From: Sthenelais limicola
Taxonomy: Eukaryota; Annelida; Polychaeta; Phyllodocida; Sigalionidae
DNA: 64,000 nucleotides
NCBI GenBank assembly: GCA_942159475.1
Contig: OW804098.1
Location: 119,127,374 to 119,191,373 of the forward strand
Direction: 5' to 3'
Part shown: positions 1-14,200 of the stretch, one piece after another
Numbering within the stretch: the first letter of the stretch is position 1
Layout: every line of letters starts with the position of its first letter
Translations under genes and position numbers: made by a program
The notes under the pieces: model-generated
Database searches by the model: none
The model's input: the letters and a program-made list of their open reading frames with translations, nothing else
Told to the model about the DNA's origin: nothing

Positions 1-1642
1 TGTGTCTCTATGGTAGAAACTACTGACTGTATGTATAGATCTATGCCTCAATATGTGTCTCTATGGTAGAAACTACTCACTGTATGTATAGATCTATGCC
101 TCAATATGTGTCTCTATGGTAGAAACTACTCACTGTATGTATAGATCTATGCCTCAATATGTGTCTCTATGGTAGAAACTACTCATTGTATGTATAGATC
201 TATGCCTCAATATGTGTCTCTATGGTAGAAACTACTCACTGTATGTATAGATCTATGCCTCAATATGTGTCTCTATGGTAGAAACTACTCATTGTATGTA
301 TAGATCTATGCCTCAATATGTGTCTCTATGGTAGAAACTACTCATTGTATGTATAGATCTATGCCTCAATATGTGTCTCTATGGTAGAAACTACTCATTG
401 TATGTATAGATCTATGCCTCAACATGTGTCTCTACTGTAGAAACTACTCACTGTATGTATAGATCTATGCCTCAATATGTGTCTCTATGGTAGAAACTAC
501 TCACTGTATGTATAGATCTATGCCTCAATATGTGTCTCTATGGTAGAAACTACTCACTGTATGTATAGATCTATGCCTCAATATGTGTCTCTATGGTAGA
601 AACTACTCACTGTATGTATAGATCTATGCCTCAATATGTGTCTCTATGGTAGAAACTACTCACTGTATGTATAGATCTATGCCTCAATATGTGTCTCTAT
701 GGTAGAAACTACTCACTGTATGTATAGATCTATGCCTCAATATGTGTCTCTATGGTAGAAACTACTCACTGTATGTATAGATCTATGCCTCAATATGTGT
801 CTCTATGGTAGAAACTACTCACTGTATGTATAGATCTATGCCTCAATATGTGTCTCTATGGTAGAAACTACTGACTGTATGTATAGATCTAAGCCTCAAT
901 ATGTGTCTCTATGGTAGAAACTACTCACTGTATGTATAGATCTATGCCTCAATATGTGTCTCTATGGTAGAAACTACTCACTGTATGTATAGATCTATGC
1001 CTCAATATGTGTCTCTATGGTAGAAACTACTCATTGTATGTATAGATCTATGCCTCAATATGTGTCTCTATGGTAGAAACTACTCACTGTATGTATAGAT
1101 CTATGCCTCAATATGTGTCTCTATGGTAGAAACTACTCACTGTATGTATAGATCTATGCCTCAATATGTGTCTCTATGGTAGAAACTACTCACTGTATGT
1201 ATAGATCTATGCCTCAATATGTGTCTCTATGGTAGAAACTACTCACTGTATGTATAGATCTATGCCTCAATATGTGTCTCTATGGTAGAAACTACTCACT
1301 GTATGTATAGATCTATGCCTCAATATGTGTTTCTATGGTAGAAACTACTCACTGTATGTATAGATCTATGCCTCAATATGTGTCTCTATGGTAGAGACTA
1401 CTCACTGTATGTATAGATCTATGCCTCAATATGTGTCCCTATGGTAGAAACTACACACTGTATGTATAGATCTATGCCTCAATATGTGTCTCTATGGTAG
1501 AAACTACACACTGTATGTATAGATCTATGCCTCAATATGTGTCTCTATGGTAGAAACTACTCACTGTATGTATAGATCTATGCCTCAATATGTGTATCTA
1601 TGGTAGAAACTACTCATTGTATGTATAGACCTAAGCCTCAAT
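1..1642 (+). repeat. 53-bp satellite array, block 1
   Basis: About 31 head-to-tail copies of a 53-bp monomer beginning TGTGTCTCTATGGTAGAAAC and containing GTATGTATAGATCTATGCC. The period is read directly: the monomer start recurs at positions 1, 54, 107 and so on. Copies differ by scattered single-base changes (CTCACTG/CTCATTG/CTGACTG; CTATGCC/CTAAGCC). The array runs off the left edge. It has no spacers between repeats and, as 53 is not a multiple of 3, no sustained reading frame. It ends at a CTAAGCCTCAAT variant. Confidence 0.98.
1631..1642 (+). repeat. 12-bp direct repeat at left edge of the two-gene unit
   Basis: CTAAGCCTCAAT is the last satellite sequence before unique DNA. The same 12 bases restart the satellite at 26329-26340. 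Most monomers read CTATGCC here, so sharing the minority CTAAGCC form fits a target-site duplication from one monomer, but this is inference. Confidence 0.6.
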
Positions 1643-1859
1643 TAGCTTTGTGAGCCCAGCTTAATACTTAATACTAGGCTTTGGATTGGAGCTGATTCAG
1701 ATAGGGCGGCTAGGTTTGCTGTAGTTTGTGTAGAGTTGTAGAAGTTTCTAACCCCTAACGAAGACAATAAAATCAATTTTTAATATCTTATCGTCCTATG
1801 TGTTACCTTAAAAGTAGTGGATGGAAGCCAATTAATGCACAGTAGGCAATGTTTTCATC

Positions 1860-2039
1860 ACCCACACTAGCACGACGCTGTCAGCGGCCATTTTTCATCG
1901 ACCTCTGTCCCTGAGCATCACTGCGCATGCTCAAAAGGAAGTTACATTTGTAAACAAAAGCAGACGACACAGCTGATCACGTTTTGCTCGGAAGCAGACG
2001 ATTGCTTTTTAGAACAACTGCAACCACCTTTGTTTTACT
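1860..2039 (+). promoter_or_regulatory. Putative promoter of the RecQ-like helicase gene
   Basis: A higher-GC stretch directly upstream of the helicase ATG contains TGCGCATGC (about 1922, NRF1-like half palindrome) followed by AAAGGAAGT (ETS-like). No TATA box is obvious. The gene on the opposite strand has the same motif pair next to its first exon. Assignment is by motif and position only. Confidence 0.45.
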
Positions 2040-2204
2040 ATGACCGAGGCCATTTTCTCAAGTTTGGGCCTGCCTTACTGCCTGAGGCCAGAACAGAAGG
2101 CGGTGATCACTTTTTTAGCTGAGGGGGAGAACGTTTTGGCCATTCTTCCCACTGGATATGGGAAGAGTGACTGTTTTGGTCTATTCCCGAGGGTGTGGGC
2201 AAAG
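2040..2204 (+). CDS. RecQ-like helicase exon 1 (motif 0 and Walker A)
   Basis: Starts at ATG 2040 and ends in phase 0 at AAAG|GTAAGC. It encodes 55 residues including LRPEQKAVI (motif 0) and LPTGYGKS (nucleotide-binding loop). Reading past the donor reaches a stop within 12 codons, which supports the splice. Confidence 0.85.
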
Positions 2205-5200
2205 GTAAGCAATTCACTTCTAATGAAGCATATGTTATAAAAATAATTGAAGTTGATTCAGGCTCCCAGATAAAACTAACCACCATGACGTTTCCCTATG
2301 ATCCTATGTTAATATTATTTATGAGTATGTGTGATATATAGGCCTAGCACTGGTAATGGTGATGGGTCTTTTATTCGGACAGAGAAGGTGGATGCAGCTA
2401 GTTTTGTCTTGACAGTAATGGTGATAGTCTTTAGCTCATGCAAATTGTTTAGCCCATCGTTAACGTTTATGATTTGCCCAAGGTCTAAAATCATATTCTT
2501 ATTCTCAGCAGGTGTAAATGTTAGGCATACCATAGGCCTGTGGTTAATTATACTATATTTTTTTTTTAATTATTAGCTCAACCTATGACTAGATAAAAAG
2601 GCATAATTATTAAATCGGATCTTAAGCTACGATCTCTAAATGGTTTTTATTGAGGGAATTATATCAGGGAGGGGCCTACTGTCGTGAAAAGGGGTGGTAG
2701 GATATAGCCTAAAGGCAAATGGGAAGTGCCAGAATAATGACTATGAATAAGAATAACCCAATATATCAATGTGTGCGAGGTTGTAATTAGGATAACATGA
2801 AACTTATCAACATGTCTTAAGATGCATTAATATTGATAGATATTCAAATATGACTTGATATGATGGTGTAATGATACAATAGGGTAACAGAGACTAAACT
2901 CAATGGATATCTAATTTTTCCAGGATGATAGAGTAGGTATTTACAATGAACCTACTATATCTGAAACCTAATAAAGACAGACAATTGATGTGGCAATCGA
3001 GTGAGCAATGTCCGCCCTTTATTGGACAATAATTTAACAAATTAAAAAAAAAAAAAAAAAAAAACCTCAACTCGACGACTGGGCTGACCAGCTTTGTGTG
3101 TACCGTATCCAAGCAATGCTGTGCTAGATAGAGTAGATGAACGGTAGGTGGCGACACATAACTTCACATATACACACATAACCATATACTTATATCAACC
3201 ATATCTGAAACCTAATAAAGACACAACAATTGATGTGGCAATCGAGTGAGCAATGTCCGCCAAGGTCCATAGGTAAGAAATAATAAGAAATATAGAAAGT
3301 TGTGATTGAAGATAATTAGGTGGAAGAATTAGACAGGTGTTTAGCAACAGACCGCTCCAGGTCCATTCTCCTGTCAGAAGACAAGGAAAGATAGTCCAGC
3401 ACGGCCAGTGACTGCCAGTCACCGATTAACTTAATGTCAGGTAAGTTGAAACCAATTTTGTGGAGGAACGTAGCACCCGAACGCCGGAGCGAGTGCAAGC
3501 CGACTTCAGACTGAGGCAGGCCAATCTTGGTGACCAAGGACTTCAGGAAGGCGAGGACTTCATGATACATGACAGGTCTGGAGGAATGTCTATCAATGGT
3601 GAGAAAAATAGGAGAATCAGGTGAAGAGGGAAACTGGCTGAAATTACGATCAAGCCAATACACAGCACAGAGGGGTGAACCAGGCACTCTAACAATAGGA
3701 ACACAGCCCTGTGAATCACCAAACTGCCTAGTTTTGGACGAACCTAGACTAAGGCAGACTCCCCAATGGCAAAACTCGACATCACACCTCCGTAGCACAT
3801 GGGTGGACGAGCTGCCAGAAGTAGGAAGCACATTTGATTTACGTAGGAGAGATCGAAAGCACAACACGATCACTCCCCACATGGCCGACTGATGAGGACA
3901 ATGGACGTTGACGTGGAGGAACATCTGAAGTAGCTGGTCCATGGACAAAGCCATAGACTGCTTAGGAGGCATGCTGATGCGGCGTTTGATACCCAAGAGG
4001 ACCATTTTAATGTAGAAGGACGATCTGAAGCCCTCAGGGGCACCAACACAATTGTGAAGAGATATTATGGCTGATAAGTAGTTGTCCACCGTAGAGTACT
4101 TCGATGACTTGGCAAGAAGCGAGAGGAATCTGGCCACGGTCTGGGTAGAGGCAGGAACTGGAACGAGGCCGTAGGACCTGCAGAAAGTGATGAACCTTGA
4201 CCACTGGGATCTCCGGACAGACGAGGTGTTCACAGACCAGGCGTGATTCACATTGGTGGACACTTCAGAATCAATCACACGTAGGGCCGACTCTGCAACA
4301 ACATAAGGAGAGTTGGCTAAGGGTGACATCACGATAAGAATGAAGACGAGATAATATGTCGGGGATCACATTCAAGGTACCTCTGATGTGCGAGGAAACC
4401 AAATGAAAGTTATGGCAGGCGGAAGCCCAAAATATGTCGCGCAAAAGGGCCATGCAGAACTTATTAGCGCTCCTCCCCGTGTGGATCATAGCCACAACTT
4501 GTGTGTTGTCCGACTGGCAAGTAACCTTGGAGCCACGCCACTCAGGGCCCATACGATAGCAGGCCAGCCAAATGGGAATTAACTCCAAGTAGTTGATAAT
4601 AGGGCACGGAGGACGCACATTGATCCAATGCTGATGTAGCAGGTCGGTATCTAGTAATTGAGGAGGTGGTGGTAGATCAACAAAGCTGCCAGCAACCCAG
4701 TCACCGGCCCAGGTGAAGCCGAATCCTTGGGAAGAAGCATCCGATTTGAGAGAGGCACTGTCACGAAAATGATAAGCAATCATATTGGCTTTACCATTAA
4801 AGATTTTAGCATATTTAATCCACCACTGAAGATCAAGATGAAAGTCAGATGTTAGGCGAACACGCTTAGAACAGTGATTCAAACCTTTAAGGAGATCTAT
4901 CACCCTCCTAGAAAAAGTTTGCCCCCCTCGAACCAACTTAGAGGCGTGGGCAAGAAGGCCACATAGGACTTGCAACTGATGCGGCGAAGCTCTGGACTTG
5001 TCACTGAAGTAGTGGAGTTCATGCAAAAGCTTATTCAACTTGGCTGATGGCAAGGAAAGAGTCATGTCTGTGGTATCAAAATCAACTCCTAGAAACCTGC
5101 ATCTCATGGAAGGTGTAGAGCATTTTTCCCAGGCGGCTATGAAGCCTAGTTGACCAAGAAGTTGTATAAGAGAAGATTGGGTATTCTGACAATCCTCGTA

Positions 5201-8200
5201 AGACGCACCCCAGCAGAAGAAATCATCAAGGTAGTTAATGATGTGAGGAAATCCACGTCTCGCCATACAAGAGACGATGAAATTGGAGATAATGGTGAAA
5301 ATGAAGGGGGCGCACTTAAGCCCGAAACACAAGCGAGTGTCGAGCAAAGTCACAGTCCTATCACCAAAATTCCAACGTAAACCTTGATACTTCCAGTTAG
5401 AGGCATGGACTGAAATGGAGCGATAAGCCGACTTCATGTCGACGCAAGCCATGAAATAACTCCTAGAAACCTGCATCTCATGGAAGGTGTAGAGCATTTT
5501 TCCCAGGCGGCTATGAAGCCTAGTTGACCAAGAAGTTGTATAAGAGAAGATTGGGTATTCTGACAATCCTCGTAAGACGCACCCCAGCAGAAGAAATCGT
5601 CAAGGTAGTTAATGATGTGAGGAAATCCACGTCTCGCCATACAAGAGACGATGAAATTGGAGATAATGGTGAAAATGAAGGGGGCGCACTTAAGCCCGAA
5701 ACACAAGCGAGTGTCGAGCAAAGTCACAGTCCTATCACCAAAATTCCAACGTAAACCTTGATACTTCCAGTTAGAGGCATGGACTGAAATGGAGCGATAA
5801 GCCGACTTCATGTCGACGCAAGCCATGAAATAACCCGGACGAAGAACTTGAGAAGCATCATCGACGGTAGCATAACGAAATGGTTGGGCAGTAACGTTCA
5901 TGAAGTTATTAATTGACATGTTGCGAGGCATGCTACAATCCGTGATTGGACGAAATGTCCCATTGGGCTTAGGCACCGCCCCAATAGAATGAACACAATG
6001 GGGTAGAGAAGTAGCTGAAATCATCTTTCCATCATGGATTTCTGAGCGAAGTAACTTTGTGATATAATCATAAGCAGCACCTTTAGTAGCGGACGAGTAG
6101 TTGTGACAGTCATACATAGGGACGGTAGAACCAGGATCAACTATGTAAAAACCATCAGAAATGCCTAGCCACAGGTAATTACGCAGATCTATATCAGGTT
6201 CAAAGGACAGTTCGTGAAACCAACCCGATAAATTCATCTGCGAGGTGATACCACCAACCGTGTGTCTGTCCAAGACACGCTCGATCAGAGGCAAGTAAAC
6301 ATAGGCAGTCGGTCAAGGCACAAAGTCGGAAGAATAAGTAAATTCCTCGCTCCGATGAACTGGAGAAGATGGATATAACTTGGGTGCTGTAGGAGTAACA
6401 CATTCCGAAGCAAAGTTGGCATGAATAGCAGGAATATCAATAGTGAGATCGGGAGAAGCATTGTCGGAGGACGAGGAAAAGGGTCAAAGGCCGCCATTGT
6501 TGAAGAAACCGGAAGAGGCCACATTCAGGTCTAACCCGAGTTTTTTGACTCGGAATCAGAACCGCCTCGACAAGCTCCGATCTTATGGCCTCTGGTATGA
6601 CATTTCCCACAAATATGTTGCCGAGAACAGTTCCCAGAACAAACGCCATGATTGTATTTGTAGCAGACGTCGTCTGACCAGTCTGAGGGAATTGAAAATG
6701 TAGTACGACCGTCGGAAGACCTTCTGACTTGTTTACCTCGTGAAACAGATGCCTTTGGTTTTACCTCGCCATCATTGTTTATCAAATGTTCGAGTACGAG
6801 ACTCATACCGTACAAATATTCCGGGACAGTCATCTTAGAGGCATCCACAGACTTCATTGGTTTCCCATTCAATAAACACATGACATGATATTCAGGTCGA
6901 AGAACCATACCTTGCTGGCGGGTGACGCTGGGGTCAATGCTAAGAGAAAGCTGGCTCATAGCAGAGGCCATGAAGGCCATGGCGTTGGCTGCAGTCGGTT
7001 CCGGAGGAGTCGATGTAGAGCCCGAGTGATCGCTGCCATGAATCCCGGAGAAACCTCCGTCGAGGCCCGGGGGAGTGAAGGACACACCTGGTATAACTGG
7101 TACAACTGGCTTAGGAGAAGAAGACGGCTTGCCCTCAGACTTGTCAAGTCTAGAAGTTACATCCTTGAGAGACTTGTTACAAGCAACTTGTGAAGAAATA
7201 ATAGCAGTGAGCTGTTGTTGTTGGAGGTTAGCCATTTCCAGATCTTCCTTGTCCGTAGGAGGTTCCAAATACAGTTTCCATTGAGATTCATCGGAACCAG
7301 CTGCTTTTGCCTTGTCGATGGCTCTCTTCTTGAACCTGCAAGAAGCTTCCCCAGGTCGAGTGTGCTCCTGCTCACAGGCACCACAGAGAGTCATTTTGTG
7401 TGAAAATACGAGGAAATTCAGGAGCCAAAAAAAACCTCAACTCGACGACTGGGCTGACCAGCTTTGTGTGTACCGTATCCAAGCAACGCTGTGCTAGATA
7501 GAGTAGATGAACGGTAGGTGGCGACACATAACTTCACATATACACACATAACCATATACTTATATCAACCATATCACTTAGTGAGTTATATTGTGGTCGA
7601 TGTATATGCTGGTTGAGCTTATTTTTCCCCATAGACCCCAATAGTAAAATGACATTTGTACTGCAACTAAATATAATATCTAAGAACTAGGACCAATGCT
7701 TTGTATATCTATAGATGCAGTGTGCAAACACAGGACCAATGGCACTGGTCATTTCCCCATTGAAAGCTCTAGTCAATGATCAAGTGAGTAAGTGGAATGC
7801 CAGGGGAGTGCCAGCCACAACACTGAGCCCCCAAACCTCATATGAAGGTAGGTGTAGTTGTTGATCTTCTCATTGTTTATCCTTTGATATGATATGACCA
7901 GGTTCTATGGAAACAAAGTAAAACAAAAACAAAATTTCCTCTCCTGTTAAAAACGAATTAATCAACAAAATCCTAAGTCAAAGGTTTCGAATTCAGCTGA
8001 CATCTTCCACATTAATCAAATAAGATACATATTTTGTGGTTGTATTGCCACGCAATGTGTGAGATTTCCATATACTACTTACTAGTTTGTTATTTATGGC
8101 ATGTGCAATGCTACGGTTAAATCTTGAATATTATGTGTGCATATCGAAAAACTAACAAAAAACGTCCTCTAAATTTCATATTTACTTACAGGACTAATTC

Positions 8201-11200
8201 TTATTACTTTTAATTTAGAGATACTCTCCGGGAACTTTGAGCTGCTATTTGCATCCCCTGAGGCCATCCAGACTGAGCAATGTTGGACGTTGCTAACTAA
8301 GATTCGGCGGAGGGTCTGTCTACTAGCTCTGGACGAGATTCATTATTACCCTGTGGGTGCTACTTCACTCTGGTGCTACCTTTTAAGACACCTAATATTG
8401 CATCTTGTGTATTATATTCTGTACATTTCATATTATAAGAAATCACCTCAAACACAATAATGACCTGTGAACAACTAGAGTCTTTCAAAGATCTTGGCTC
8501 ACGAAAAGGCCTGCGTTTTGTCTCCTGGAACATCAGAAGTCTGGTAAAAAACTTTGAATTGGTAAATGTCACACTTCAGGGTGGCGAAGTTGACTTTCTA
8601 TGCTTCTCCGAAACATGGCTAGATAATAAAACCCATGATAACTCTATTGGTATCATCAATTACAACCTGTTTAGATGTGATCGTCAGGGCAAAAAAAAGA
8701 GAGGAGGGCTCTGTCTCTATGCAAAAAAGATCCATGACATTGACCCCGACACCTATAGAGCGCTTAATGTCTCCAATAAAGATGTTGAAATTCAAGTAAT
8801 TCTGATCAAAAACAAATTCACTAAAAACATGTTGATTTTGAACGTTTACAGACCCCCAAGTGGGTCGGCAGCAGTCTTTCTGGAAAAACTTGAAGATGTT
8901 CTGTCAAAAGTTCAACACAGCGGAGAGATTTTCCTTAGCGGAGATGTTAACCTTGACTATAGTGTGATAAAAAATTCCGTGTCAAATTTCTCAATGCAGC
9001 TCAAAGCCACAATGTCAAAATTGAATCTAACCCAATATATAACAATACCAACTAGGGCCACCCTGAAGTCAAAGACCATAATTGATCATTTCTACTCAAA
9101 TTCCCCGATAATAAGCTCATCAGGCATAATTCTAGACTCAACATCAGACCACTACCCAACATACTTGATCAGAAAGAAAAATAGAACTAGATACAAAACA
9201 GACACCTTCTGGGCCAGAAACACAAAAAATTTTGACCAGAAAATTTTAAACGATATTCTAAGAGACCTAGACTGGACCGAATTCTATCAACTGAAATGTC
9301 CAGAAGAGGGATGGGAATATCTTCTGGGTAAAATAAAGTTATATCTGGATAGAATGTGCCCGGTAAAATTATTCAGGAGGGTAAAGATTAGGGAGAAATG
9401 GATTACAAATGAATTGGTCACTTTGATGAACGAGAGAGACAAGCTGTTTAGAAAGGCAAAATCGAACAATGACCCGGAACTATTGGCCAGGGCCAAGTCC
9501 GCGAGAGATGTGGTCAATAAGAGGTGCAAGCTGGCTAAGGCCACTCATGTTAAAAATAACCTCAGTATGGAGGAAAAAAACCCCAAAAAATTTTGGGAAA
9601 TATTGAGACCAATCATTAATCCAGAAAAAATTGTGAAAAATAATGAAATATCTCTTGAAAAAGATGGCTGTATGTTAGCGGGAGAGCAGGTATGCTCTGA
9701 ATTTAATAATTTCTTTTTAGATGTTGGGCCAAACTTGGCAAAAAAGATTGTCCCCCTATCGAATAATGAAGCCAGCGAACTTGAAAAGACCATGAAAAGG
9801 TCCCATGATGATGATATTAATGATTCAACAAAATTAACTTTTTCCTTTGATGCAGTCTCTCCTAAGGAGATTATAAAAATTATCAGCAAGTTTGATAATT
9901 ACAAGAATACAGGTATCAGTTTCATGCCTGCAAAGATCCTGAAGCCCTGCTTAAAAATACTCGCTCCTCAAATGTCATTTATTGTAAACCTTTCACTTGC
10001 GTCGGGAAAGGTCCCGAGAACATTCAAGGAGGCAAAAGTGACCCCACTGCATAAAAATGGCTCTAAAAGCTCTGCAAATAATTACAGACCAATCTCCTGC
10101 ATCTCTTTACCGTCAAAAATACTGGAAAAGGTGGTGCATACTCAACTGTCGAACTTCTTTGAACACAATAACTTATTTTTTACAAAACAGTATGGCTTTA
10201 GAAAGAACCATTCGGTTCAGCAAGCGCATATTGATTTCCTTAATGACATTTATAGTGGCCTAAATGATAAACAATTTAATACAACTGTGTTCCTCGATTT
10301 TAGAAAGGCCTTCGATACCGTGCACCACCAAACGTTATTAAATAAGCTCTATACATATGGTATCAGAGATGTAGAGTTGTCATGGTTTCAGGACTATTTG
10401 TCGGGCCGACAACAGTCGGTCTGCATAAATAGTCATGAATCAGACCCAGGCACAGTCACCTGCGGGGTGCCTCAGGGCACAATTCTTGGTCCAATTCTAT
10501 TTTCTATTTATATAAATGATCTACATAAATCAATAAAACATTCAAATGTCCAGCACTACGCGGATGATACAGTAGTTTTTGTTAACCATATAGAAGAACG
10601 TGAAGCAAATTCAAAAATCCAAGAGGACCTCCATAATATTAGTGCCTGGTGCCGTCACAACAAGATTTCCTTAAATGCTGATAAATGCAGTGTGATAAAC
10701 TTTGCTATTTCTCCTACGTACAAAACTGATTGTGTCTCCTCCCTGAGACTTGGGACATCCAATCTCATGAAAGTTACAGAATACAAATATTTAGGCTTTT
10801 TATTGGATCACTCGCTCTCCTGCAAACCCCACTTGCAAAACCTAATAAAAAAAGTTTCCCTAAAAATTAGACTACTTTATAAAGCGAAAAACTCATTGAC
10901 CAAAAAAGCACGCCAAGATCTATACAAGATGGCTGTTTTACCACACTTTGATTACTGCGACTTTGTCTATGACTCGGGACCCAAATATCTTCTTCATAAA
11001 TTACAAGTACTACAAAATTCGGCATTACGTACCATCTTTGATAAAAATAAATTCGACAATGTTACAAATGAACACAAACTCTTAAACATTCTGCCTCTCA
11101 GCGACAGAAGAGAAAGACACATCATTGAAATAGCACATCATTTAGCAAAAAATCAAAATAACCTAGATAATAGAAAACTTGGGACCAGGAGTCATGCAGG

Positions 11201-14200
11201 GGGTCGCAGAAATTTAAAAACACTCACCCCCAGAACAACAAAAATTCAAAATTCTGTTGTATACAAGTGTCAGATTGGATGGAACAACCTCAAGACAGAG
11301 GCACACAAAATTGAAGACAGATTCGCTTTCATCAAATATATTAACCGTACCTATGATTTGAAATGACCGTTTCTTGGGGAGACGGCATAGGGGTTGTTGT
11401 AAGGATTATTGTTGTATGTTCCGCGCTTTGTTTCTCAATTTCTTCTCTATTTTTACAATGATACTCAATAATTGTATACCTCACATGATTATACCTTTGC
11501 TACCTACACCTTGTACATGCAGCCTTTCATGAGCACACTTCTTTTTGAGATGTGCACATGAAAATTTAATGTTTAATGATTGATGGAGATTTCGAATGAA
11601 TTAATTAACTAATTGTTTTCTTAATAATACTGTTTAATACTTATAGTGTTTAATATGAGCGTAGCTAGCTTAGTCAAAATGTAACCCAAATGTAACCAAG
11701 AAAAAAGGTAACGAAGAAAGGCATGTTCGGGAAGACCTCCACTTGAGAAGAACGCAACCTTTTTGTCAAACACTCTTATGGCAAATAAAGAATTATCTTA
11801 TCTTATCTTATCTTAAGCAACGACCCTCTTCCAGCTAAAATGTGCACCATGCACATTCTTCATGTTGAGCTAATTAGTGAGATCAAAGTGTGCGACAAGA
11901 TCACCCCTGAACGCCCAAGACATTGATTTTTGCGTTGGGCAGGTAGATTTTTAATCTACATGTTTTTCGGGCAGGTAGATTTTTGTTGACTAAACTTTGT
12001 CCCCATGTATAGTGACCGTTCTCAAGGTTATTCCTATTTCGAATAGTAGAACATTGTCTTGTCCCATGAATCATCAAATCGAACATTGTAGTGTAATGTT
12101 ATATATATACTTCTCTCCACCCCGCCTCTTAATATGTAAACATCAAATATTCATTAATAACTGCTGATAAATTACATTAATGTAAATTGTATTGGAAAAT
12201 AGGGAACAATATTATAGAAATCCCGAGATAATAGAAAGATTACGACCAAACACTAAAGGAATAACTTTATAAGCTTCTTAACAGGTTGTTCTCATGAGTT
12301 GTCAATGTATAAATGTTCTACTATTCAGTACTGAAGATACATTACTTCTTGAAATACTTAGAATTCGCCGACTCAATATTTTAAGCAAGATCATACAATT
12401 TAAAAGTACAATATTATGCTTGAATACTGAATCACTCAAAGAAATCACAATGGATGTTAATTTTGCACATCTAAAATAAGCAACTGTAGTATCAATAAGC
12501 TTATTAAATTTTGCAACTATTTAATCTCAATATTCATACAAAGAACGAATGGGCGAACATGTTATAACCATGCGCAATGTACTGTGTACTTTGCTTTCAG
12601 GGGTAGTTCCTTCAGGCCAGAGTACCAGAAGGTGCCAGACCTGAGGGCTCTTTTTTCTGGGGTGCCTGTTCTAGGACTAACAGCCACTGCTACCACGGCC
12701 CTTAGAGACGAACTCTGTGACACCCTAGCCCTATCCTTTAGACTGGTATCGAAAGTACCAGATAGGTGATTATGAATATCAATATCAATTATGAATATAA
12801 ATATTTGTTGGTATAGAATCACAAAAAAAGTGAATACTCTAAAAATGCTGTTTAGATTAAGTTGATAGTTGCATTTTATTCGAATGGGGTTCTGAGACAC
12901 TCACATTTTTACTCTTAAGTAGACATAGCAAGATTGTGACTTAAATAAGTAACATAAAATCTCTGGGTAAATCAAGGAATATGGACGGAATTTCCCAGCC
13001 AATCATTCAAGTCGATAGTAAAAAGTAGAACAGATGACAATACCCTTGATTTTTATGTATAGCGTTAGACAGAAAATTTAAAAGCATACTTTCAAAAATG
13101 TAGTTCTACAATGACGGGACACTTTGGAAATGTACAAATCTCCAACAGAAAGTTATATTCTCAGTTGCAACAACACAGAGGGATTACATTATGCATTTCT
13201 TTATAATAAAAACAACACTGATTAAGATCACTGTAACCAGGTAGTAATTTGGCTGTAAGCTGAAATAAATGTTTTAAATTTTGCAGGATTTATTAGGCTT
13301 ATAATTAATATTGGCGCATATTTGAAGACCAGAATGCCCTATTTTCAGACATATGCTCCCCTTCAACACCTTGAAGATATAAATAAAAAATAGAATAATA
13401 GATAAATAAATAAATAAATAATAGAATAATAGAATAATATATTGCAGGCCCAACATCCACCTGTCCATAGTGAGGACAGATAAAGAATTTGAGGATGCAG
13501 TGGCCGAATACCTTCACATTCTACAGGAGATGGGCCTAAAGGCCCCAAAAATTCTTATATATGCCAGGTAAGATTACTTTTTATGAGGTGAATTTGTTAT
13601 ACCAATTAACACCAGCACACTATCAATTGATTTAAAGTACCATCATACAATTAAAGGTAATGAATTAAGTCATACTAAAACTATTGCTTTCCTTCTGTGT
13701 CTTGTTAAAATTACTGCGGAAATTTACAAAAATTCAATTAAATGTTTTTCAGTCGACCTAATGTAGCGTTTATTTGTCATTAACTAGGTTGCAGTATCTA
13801 TGATATATAGTTCTCCACCTAAGGCAGTTTAAGCTCGATAAGCACAGATATATTATTATATATGATGTAATATGTTCAATCGATCGCAACACACTCGCTT
13901 CAGTATAATAAAGCTGGTAACAGCCTTGGCAAGAGAACTATATTTCATATATCCGACCTATATCTCGTGTATAATGAATGATAAAGAGGTCCCCCTAGTG
14001 ATTTGATTGATCTAAAATATATATTTAATTAATAACAGTGGACTGAGAACTATTTCGAATAGTACAGGAGGAACTACTTAACTACTAAGAAGGACGACAA
14101 CAAAGAAACACCTTTGTTTCATGTGTGGTTCACTGCTAATGAACGAAAATCACCATGTGATTAAGTCTGTATGGACTTGTATATTCACCACCAATATGCC

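Larger units (their letters stand above)
2961..7574 (-). mobile_element. Ngaro-type tyrosine-recombinase retrotransposon, copy 1 (decayed), in helicase intron 1
   Basis: Read on the minus strand the order is A1 repeat (7574-7432), gag, RT-RNase H, tyrosine recombinase, B1 (3261-3205), A2 (3204-3062), B2 (3016-2961). This split direct-repeat A1-ORFs-B1-A2-B2 is the hallmark of Ngaro-type DIRS-order elements, and the gag/RT-RH/YR gene order agrees. No target-site duplication is seen, as expected for YR integration (flank ACTATAT joins CACTTAG). The RT frame has two nonsense codons and a 374-bp tandem duplication; gag and YR remain open. Confidence 0.92.

Noticed and set aside
1..1642. CRISPR-like regular repeats
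   Set aside because: The units are contiguous 53-bp monomers with no unique spacers, in a eukaryotic context; this is satellite DNA.
3569..3892. Open frame on the plus strand opposite the Ngaro recombinase
   Set aside because: Antisense shadow of the YR gene, with no domain of its own.
9287..9889. Minus-strand frames opposite the first LINE ORF
   Set aside because: Shadows of the intact 968-codon frame.
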